Positions 6,165 to 9,991 of a stretch of DNA of 9,991 bases are shown in pieces. The stretch lies in contig JAITCP010000156.1 of assembly GCA_031283025.1 (NCBI GenBank), positions 1 through 9,991 of the forward strand, given 5' to 3'. The stretch comes from Spirochaetaceae bacterium (GTDB lineage: Bacteria; Spirochaetota; Spirochaetia; Treponematales; Breznakiellaceae). A model generated the notes under the pieces. That model ran no database searches. It was not told the DNA's origin and worked only from the letters and a program-made list of their open reading frames with translations. A program made the translations under genes and the position numbers. How positions within the stretch are numbered: the stretch's first letter is position 1; every line of letters starts with the position of its first letter.

Positions 6165-7092
6165 GCATAATCCCCTTAATTGTGTGTTTTCGGTTTTCCG
6201 CCTGATCCCAGACAAGGCTTTGCGGGCCGTCCAGTATATGTGGGGTAACTTCCTCCCCCCTGACGGCGGGAAGGCAATGGAGGAAAACTGTGTCCGTCCT
6301 GCCGGTTTTTACCATAAGGGCGGAATTAACCTGGTAAGGGGAGAGCAGGGCCGTTCTCTCAGCTTTTTTGTCCTCCTCCCCCATGGATGCCCAGACATCG
6401 GTATACAGGGCATCCGCCCCGATAACGCCGGAAATGTCCTCAGTAACGCGGAACCGCGCCCCGGACTTTGCCCGGAAGGGGGCGCATTTGGCGATCAAGC
6501 CTTCATCAGGGCACAGCGCCCTGGGGGTGATGATCGTAAAATGGACACCCAGTTTGGAACAGATCACCATAAGGGAGCGGGCTACATTGTTCCGTCCGTC
6601 CCCCACAAAGCACAGCGTTTTTCCTTCGCAGCGGCCAAAATTTTCCTCTAGTGTCATAATGTCTGCCAGGGCCTGGGTGGGGTGGAAATTGTCGGTCAAG
6701 CCGTTATAGACCGGTATGCCGGAAAATTGTGCAAGGGTTTCTACCGTAGACTGCTTAAAACCCCGGAATTGAATTGCGTTAAACATCCGGCCCAAAACAC
6801 GGGCTGTATCTTCTATGGTTTCTTTGTCTCCAAGCTGAATATCCGCCGTGGAAAGATTCACCGGATGCCCCCCTTCTTCGCCAAATGCCGTTTCAAAGGA
6901 GCAGCGGGTACGGGTAGAGCGCTTTTCAAAAAGGAGGGCCAGGGTTTTTCCGGCAAAGCGTTGTTTTACCTTACCCCGCCTGCTTTCTTTTTTGACGTTT
7001 TTTGACAGGTCAAGCAAAAACCGGATTTCTTCAGGTTCCCAGTCCAGCCAGGTTAATAGGGATCGGCCTTTTATTTGGGTTTTGTAGTTCAT
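6142..7092 (-). CDS. argF: Ornithine carbamoyltransferase
   Basis: A 316-residue cytosolic enzyme that makes citrulline from carbamoyl phosphate and ornithine (or the reverse in the arginine deiminase pathway). All catalytic signatures are present: carbamoyl-phosphate loop STRTR at 59-63, FRG at 109-111, HPTQ at 137-140, GDGRNN at 164-169, the ornithine-binding DVWASMGEE at 232-240, the catalytic Cys273 in HCLPA (272-276), and the C-terminal AENRKHTIK. Length is normal. The FRGFKQ stretch is closer to E. coli ArgI and ArcB types than to the shorter Gram-positive ArgF type, so anabolic (argF) versus catabolic (arcB) use cannot be decided; no other arginine gene or arginine deiminase is in the window. 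Only a weak GGGA precedes the ATG. It reads away from fliL across a 281-bp spacer. Confidence 0.93.
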   Translation of the reverse strand: MNYKTQIKGRSLLTWLDWEPEEIRFLLDLSKNVKKESRRGKVKQRFAGKTLALLFEKRSTRTRCSFETAFGEEGGHPVNLSTADIQLGDKETIEDTARVLGRMFNAIQFRGFKQSTVETLAQFSGIPVYNGLTDNFHPTQALADIMTLEENFGRCEGKTLCFVGDGRNNVARSLMVICSKLGVHFTIITPRALCPDEGLIAKCAPFRAKSGARFRVTEDISGVIGADALYTDVWASMGEEDKKAERTALLSPYQVNSALMVKTGRTDTVFLHCLPAVRGEEVTPHILDGPQSLVWDQAENRKHTIKGIMLATLGCL

Positions 7093-7180
7093 TTTCCCAT
7101 GATTCAGGAAAAAAGCGGTTTATGCAAGGGCGGACGCAGACGTTTGCATGAAAATATCCCTCATGTTACGCAAGAAAAAT

Positions 7181-7220
7181 AATCCGGGTCCATCCGTCTT
7201 TATCTGTGTAATCCGTGGTT
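7181..7220. repeat. Degenerate decamer repeat of the ATCCGTGTT type
   Basis: Four consecutive roughly 10-base units can be read as AATCCGGGTC, CATCCGTCTT, TATCTGTGTA and ATCCGTGGTT. The complementary strand reads AACCACGGATTACACAGATA and onwards. From memory, arrays with this consensus recur between genes in many unrelated bacterial genomes, including treponemes, and produce spurious peptides such as TTDYTDKDGWTRI when translated. It is followed by an A7 tract (7221-7227). No function is known to me. Confidence 0.6.
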
Positions 7221-7291
7221 AAAAAAAGAGCGCTTTCCCGGCTAATTCCTTCATTATTCCTCCATTTTTGCCGAATATAGAAGCAAACTGC

Positions 7292-7320
7292 TTGTGCAAA
7301 TTGTTGAAAATGTGTATAAT
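7292..7320 (+). promoter_or_regulatory. Sigma-70-type promoter for the fliL-fliM-fliY operon
   Basis: A perfect TATAAT at 7315-7320 lies 17 bases after TTGTGC at 7292-7297 (half-match to TTGACA). The predicted transcript starts near 7327 and the leader to the fliL ATG is about 47 bases. No sigma-28-type (TAAA...GCCGATAA) sequence was seen here. Confidence 0.55.
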
Positions 7321-7323
7321 TAA

Positions 7324-7353
7324 AGAGGTTTTTCTGCTCTTGGAAAAGCCTCT
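7324..7353 (+). promoter_or_regulatory. Leader hairpin at the 5' end of the fliL transcript
   Basis: Arms AGAGGTTTTTC (7324-7334) and GAAAAGCCTCT (7343-7353) pair at 10 of 11 positions, the remaining one being a G-T wobble, around an 8-base loop. It begins where the promoter predicts transcription to start and ends 7 bases before the fliL ribosome site at 7361. A 5' stabilising stem or translation control element is likely; there is no T-run after it, so it is not an attenuator. Confidence 0.5.
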
Positions 7354-7360
7354 GGGATAT

Positions 7361-7366
7361 GGGAGG
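7361..7366 (+). promoter_or_regulatory. Shine-Dalgarno GGGAGG that fixes the fliL start
   Basis: GGGAGG lies 7 bases before the ATG at 7374. The in-frame ATG at 7359 overlaps the Shine-Dalgarno and would add five residues (MGGTR) not expected in FliL, so 7374 is preferred. Confidence 0.85.
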
Positions 7367-7373
7367 TACCAGA

Positions 7374-7919
7374 ATGAGTGATGATGATGGCCTTGATCTT
7401 GGCGGAGAAGATGTAGGCGGAGCAGACGGCGGCAAAAAGAGGGGCGGCCCCGGATTTTTACCAAATTTATTAAAATTTATCGCTATAGGGCTGGGAGCGC
7501 TGATCTTTATCGTTGCCGTAGTGGTGATTACGGTAAATATAATGAGCGGCAAGAGCGAATCCCAAACTTCCATGGACCCAACCTCCGAGTACATCGGAAC
7601 CCGGCCCCAGTATGCAACCTTTACCCTTATAGGCCAGATAAATACACGTACCCGCGACCTAACCCATGCGGTAGTAGTGGATATGCTCATAGAGTACGAT
7701 CTGAACAACAATGCGGCCCAGACCGAGCTTACCGGAAGGGTGAACCAGCTCCGTGACTTTACCCGGAATTACTTTGCCGGCAAGTACTCTAACGAACTGG
7801 AACCTGAAAACGAACAAAAGCTAAAACAGGAAATTCGGGAAATCCTTAATACCCGGTATCTTGATACGGCAAAAGTCAGGAATATTTTGTTTAATAAACT
7901 GGATGTGATGGAGTTGTAA
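7374..7919 (+). CDS. fliL: Flagellar basal body-associated protein FliL
   Basis: A 181-residue single-pass inner-membrane protein. An acidic, Gly-rich cytoplasmic N-terminus (MSDDDGLDLGGEDVGG) and a short basic stretch (KKRG) lead into one transmembrane helix at about 33-57, followed by a periplasmic FliL domain: strands TFTLIGQINTRTR and HAVVVDMLIEYD, then the helical end with LRDFTRNYF and the closing KVRNILFNKLDVMEL typical of the family. FliL surrounds or supports the MotA/MotB stator; in spirochaetes it affects periplasmic flagella orientation and motility (known from Borrelia). It is the first gene of the visible operon, with its own promoter and leader hairpin, and its stop directly abuts the fliM start. 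Confidence 0.93.
   Translation: MSDDDGLDLGGEDVGGADGGKKRGGPGFLPNLLKFIAIGLGALIFIVAVVVITVNIMSGKSESQTSMDPTSEYIGTRPQYATFTLIGQINTRTRDLTHAVVVDMLIEYDLNNNAAQTELTGRVNQLRDFTRNYFAGKYSNELEPENEQKLKQEIREILNTRYLDTAKVRNILFNKLDVMEL
7910..7913 (+). promoter_or_regulatory. Shine-Dalgarno GGAG supporting the TTG start of fliM
   Basis: GGAG, inside the last codons of fliL, lies 6 bases before TTG at 7920. The next residues (LSQDEIDQLL) are the conserved FliM N-terminus, and no ATG or GTG lies in frame nearby. Confidence 0.75.
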
Positions 7920-8951
7920 TTGACAGAAGTTCTGTCCCAGGACGAAATAGATCAACTACTCACCGCAATCAATGCCGGAGATACCGAGCCGGAGGTCTTT
8001 AAGCCCGCCGCCGATACCCGCAAAATCAAAATCTACGACTTTAAGCGCCCTGACAAATTCTCCAAAGAACAAATCCGTACCGTCTCCATCATGCACGAAA
8101 CGTTTGCGCGCCTCACCACCACAAGCCTTTCCGCCCAGCTCCGTTCCATGGTTCATGTTCACGTCGCGTCGGTGGATCAGCTTACTTACGAGGAATTTAT
8201 CCGTTCCATACCAACTCCCACCACGCTTGCCATCGTCAACATGGACCCGCTAAAGGGGAACGCCATTCTGGAAATAGACCCCGCGGTAACGTTTTCCATA
8301 ATAGACCGGCTTTTTGGCGGGAGCGGGGAGGGAACCAAGACGCAGCATGAGCTTACCGACATAGAGAGCGCCGTCATGGAAGGGATCATCGTGCGGATAC
8401 TGGGGAACATGAGGGAAGCGTGGACACAGGTAATAGACCTGCGGCCCCGGCTGGGGCAGATAGACACGAACCCGCAGTTTGCCCAGATAGTACCGCCGAC
8501 GGACATGGTAGTGCTGGTAACGCTGGAGACCAAAGTGGGGGATGTGGAAGGGATGATGAACTTTTGCATTCCCTATCTGACCATAGAACCGATAGTAAAC
8601 AAACTTTCCGTTCAGTTCTGGTATTCTTCCGCCCGGCGTACAAGCACAACAGAAAACCTTACCGTGTTAAAGGACAAGCTTTCAGTCGTCGATGTTAATG
8701 TAGTAGCGGAAATAGGTAAAATTGATATTCCCGTCAGGGATGTTCTTTCTTTACGTACCGGCGACGTGGTCCGGCTTTACAATGTGCAGATAGGGGAACC
8801 CTTTGCGCTGAATGTGGGAAACAAAACAAAGTTTCTGTGCCGGCCCGGCGTAATTGGCAAAAAAATGGCTGTCCAGGTTGTCAAAAAGATTGCGGATTTT
8901 GAACATGAAGGGTTTGAAGAACTTGAGTCAGAAGGGGAGGGATTGTTATGA
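7920..8951 (+). CDS. fliM: Flagellar motor switch protein FliM
   Basis: A 343-residue C-ring protein that binds phosphorylated CheY and passes the switching signal to FliG. The N-terminal CheY-binding peptide LSQDEIDQLL is at 5-14; the conserved YDFKRPDKFSKEQ is at 39-51; the middle CheC-like domain has the FliG-contact loop GGSGEG at 133-138 and MNFCIPY at 213-219; the C-terminal SPOA (FliN-like) domain spans about 250-325, with KIDIPVRDVLSLRTGDVV. Length is normal. It starts with TTG immediately after the fliL stop (no gap), which implies translational coupling. Its 3' end overlaps a tiny open frame that precedes fliY. Confidence 0.95.
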   Translation: MTEVLSQDEIDQLLTAINAGDTEPEVFKPAADTRKIKIYDFKRPDKFSKEQIRTVSIMHETFARLTTTSLSAQLRSMVHVHVASVDQLTYEEFIRSIPTPTTLAIVNMDPLKGNAILEIDPAVTFSIIDRLFGGSGEGTKTQHELTDIESAVMEGIIVRILGNMREAWTQVIDLRPRLGQIDTNPQFAQIVPPTDMVVLVTLETKVGDVEGMMNFCIPYLTIEPIVNKLSVQFWYSSARRTSTTENLTVLKDKLSVVDVNVVAEIGKIDIPVRDVLSLRTGDVVRLYNVQIGEPFALNVGNKTKFLCRPGVIGKKMAVQVVKKIADFEHEGFEELESEGEGLL

Positions 8952-8968
8952 GAGGTTATTATGAGTGA
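8934..8968 (+). other. Six-codon open frame at the fliM-fliY junction
   Basis: ATG at 8948 overlaps the fliM stop as ATGA, is preceded by GGGGAGG (8934-8940) with 7-base spacing, and reads MRGYYE before TGA at 8966-8968, past the fliY ATG at 8961. It may be chance, since the purine run also encodes Glu-Gly in FliM, or a coupling leader feeding ribosomes to fliY. Confidence 0.3.
8950..8955 (+). promoter_or_regulatory. Shine-Dalgarno GAGAGG of fliY
   Basis: GAGAGG lies 5 bases before the ATG at 8961 and sets the fliY start; the encoded N-terminus (MSDGALSQDEIDALLAG) is conserved. Confidence 0.7.
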
Positions 8969-9991
8969 TGGCGCTCTTTCTCAGGATGAAATAGACGCCC
9001 TGTTAGCGGGTGTGGATTCAACGTCTCTTGGAATATCACCGGCTCCGGCGGCGGCTCCGTCAGGTTCGGAAGATGAACGGAAGGCCATTCAGGGTTTTCT
9101 TTCCGGTACGGTAGATGCCCAGTCATCTAATTTGTCCATGATGACAGGCCGGGATGTTAAGTTTCAGGGCCCCAATGTATCGGCCATGAGCCGGGATCTG
9201 CTTTTGCAGCAGCTTCCCGACATGGTAACCACCGTCAAGGCGGATTTTAATTCAGGCTTTCCCGGGGAACACAGCTTCCTTTTTCCGGAGGAGACCGCCA
9301 GAGCCGTAGCGGCCCTGATGAATAAAGAGGAAACCATAGAGCTTGATGAAATGGCTATGTCCGTGCTGGGGGAAGTGGTTTCCCAGCTTGTGGGTTCCCA
9401 AATTACCGCCCTTACTGACAAAACGAAGAATAAATCAATTTCTTCGGTTTCTCCGGAGGCGGCCAATGTACCCAAAGCGGTGGCGGCCCTTCCGGGCGGA
9501 AGCTTTATGTGCGCCGTCTATCAGCTTAATCTGGGGGATGGCCGGAACCACCAGCTTTGGGAAGTTTACGGCCCTTCTGTTTCACAGGATATTGCCAACG
9601 CGTTAAGCGGCAAAGGTAACGGAGCGGCCGCTCAGGGCGGGTTTGGCGGAATGGATATGGGCGCCATGTCCGGTATGGGCGCTATGCCAAATATGGGGAT
9701 GCCAAATATGGGAATGCCTGCCATGGGAATGGCCGCCATGGGAGGAGGTATGTCTATGGGGGGAATGCAGGGAATGGGCGGCATGATGCCCATGGGGGCC
9801 AATGTACAGGCTGTTCAGTTTCCTAACCTAATGCATCAGGCAACGGCCCAGGAGCAGGGCAATATAAGCCTTATTATGGACGTGTACATGGAAATGACCG
9901 TCGAACTGGGGCGTACCAGAAAGCTCATTAAAGAAATCCTGGGTATGGGAGAAGGAACGATCATAGAATTGGACAAGCTGGCCGGTGAACC
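8961..9991 (+). CDS. fliY: Flagellar motor switch protein FliY (FliN-type C-terminus), 3'-truncated by the window edge
   Basis: The frame is open from ATG at 8961 to the window end (343 codons and two bases). It opens with ALSQDEIDALLAG, a CheY-binding-like peptide shared with FliM. Residues about 70-225 form a CheC-like domain; the second phosphatase motif is recognisable (S134, E138, P165) but its usual Asn is Ser141, and the first motif is not found. A Met/Gly-rich linker follows at 231-279, then a FliN/SPOA domain from about 298 (NISLIMDVYMEMTVELGRTR, ending GEP). FliY and FliM build the C-ring with FliG; in Bacillus FliY also removes phosphate from CheY-P, but that activity is doubtful here. 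It starts 9 bases after fliM, probably on the same transcript. In some spirochaete annotations the same gene is called fliN. Confidence 0.92.
   Translation, partial: MSDGALSQDEIDALLAGVDSTSLGISPAPAAAPSGSEDERKAIQGFLSGTVDAQSSNLSMMTGRDVKFQGPNVSAMSRDLLLQQLPDMVTTVKADFNSGFPGEHSFLFPEETARAVAALMNKEETIELDEMAMSVLGEVVSQLVGSQITALTDKTKNKSISSVSPEAANVPKAVAALPGGSFMCAVYQLNLGDGRNHQLWEVYGPSVSQDIANALSGKGNGAAAQGGFGGMDMGAMSGMGAMPNMGMPNMGMPAMGMAAMGGGMSMGGMQGMGGMMPMGANVQAVQFPNLMHQATAQEQGNISLIMDVYMEMTVELGRTRKLIKEILGMGEGTIIELDKLAGE
9684..9743 (+). repeat. 15-bp in-frame tandem repeat in the FliY linker, four copies
   Basis: Units start at 9684, 9699, 9714 and 9729 and encode MPNMG, MPNMG, MPAMG and MAAMG. The first two differ only at the last base. 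The array sits in the middle of the Met/Gly-rich linker. Confidence 0.9.

Larger units (their letters stand above)
7093..7373. other. Divergent argF-fliL spacer
   Basis: This 281-bp region carries the argF leader, a weak inverted repeat (ATGCAA at 7122-7127, TTGCAT at 7144-7149), the decamer repeat, and the fliL promoter and leader hairpin. No convincing promoter for argF and no protein-coding frame were found in it. Confidence 0.6.

Noticed and set aside
6184..7005. Several plus-strand open frames opposite argF
   Set aside because: All are antisense to an unmistakable ornithine carbamoyltransferase and show no domains.
7122..7149. Inverted repeat ATGCAA / TTGCAT upstream of argF as an ArgR operator
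   Set aside because: It does not resemble the AT-rich TNTGAAT-type ArgR box, and six-base arms with a 16-base gap can occur by chance.
7166..7711. Minus-strand open frame of 181 codons opposite fliL
   Set aside because: It is antisense to fliL, has low-complexity Ser/Thr/Pro composition, and its end TTDYTDKDGWTRI is the translated decamer repeat, a known kind of spurious peptide. It has no ribosome site.

Overview
The window looks like part of a spirochaete chromosome, most likely a Treponema-type bacterium. Three things point that way: a very long coiled-coil protein of the kind found in spirochaetes, a fliL-fliM-fliY flagellar block whose FliY carries both a CheY-binding-like N-terminus and a FliN-type C-terminus, and several small proteins that resemble spirochaete-only families. 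Base composition looks balanced by eye, which fits the termite-gut treponeme lineage (the T. primitia / T. azotonutricium group) better than low-GC Borrelia. That placement is inference from memory of the families, not from a search.

Layout. Positions 2-2086 (+) hold the last 694 codons of a coiled-coil protein that enters the window inside a 153-bp tandem repeat and ends in a small helix-turn-helix-like tail. Positions 2135-2279 hold a compact palindromic element built from four alternating copies of one 10-base core, between two convergent genes. A lipoprotein with an LEA14-like fold (2286-2801, -) is divergent from a PAQR/hemolysin III membrane protein (2861-3646, +). The PAQR gene's 3' end overlaps that of an unusual sigma-70-like protein (3607-4440, -). 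Upstream of the latter on the minus strand lie a DHH-family phosphoesterase (4539-5498), a strong bidirectional terminator (5581-5621), a secreted protein of unknown function (5642-6085) with its own good promoter inside the end of the next gene, and an ornithine carbamoyltransferase (6142-7092). A 281-bp divergent spacer carries a degenerate decamer repeat, a sigma-70 promoter and an mRNA leader hairpin. It leads into fliL (7374-7919), fliM (7920-8951) and fliY (8961 to the window end, open).

How the genes work together. FliL sits at the stator, and FliM and FliY build the switch/C-ring. The three genes are tightly packed: fliM uses a TTG start directly abutting the fliL stop, and fliY begins 9 bases after fliM, so they are almost certainly one transcript. 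The minus-strand genes do not form an obvious pathway and appear to be at least two transcription units. For five genes the longest possible reading frame is not the best gene model: corrected starts are proposed for the sigma-like protein, DHH protein and fliL, fliM's TTG start is supported, and the first gene is 5'-truncated by the window edge.

The most interesting items are the sigma-70-like protein with a recognisable region-2 core and a terminal HTH, the FliY whose CheC-type phosphatase motifs look degraded and whose linker is about 40% methionine, the palindromic element, and the decamer repeat. No CRISPR array, tRNA, rRNA, insertion sequence or obvious defence system was seen.
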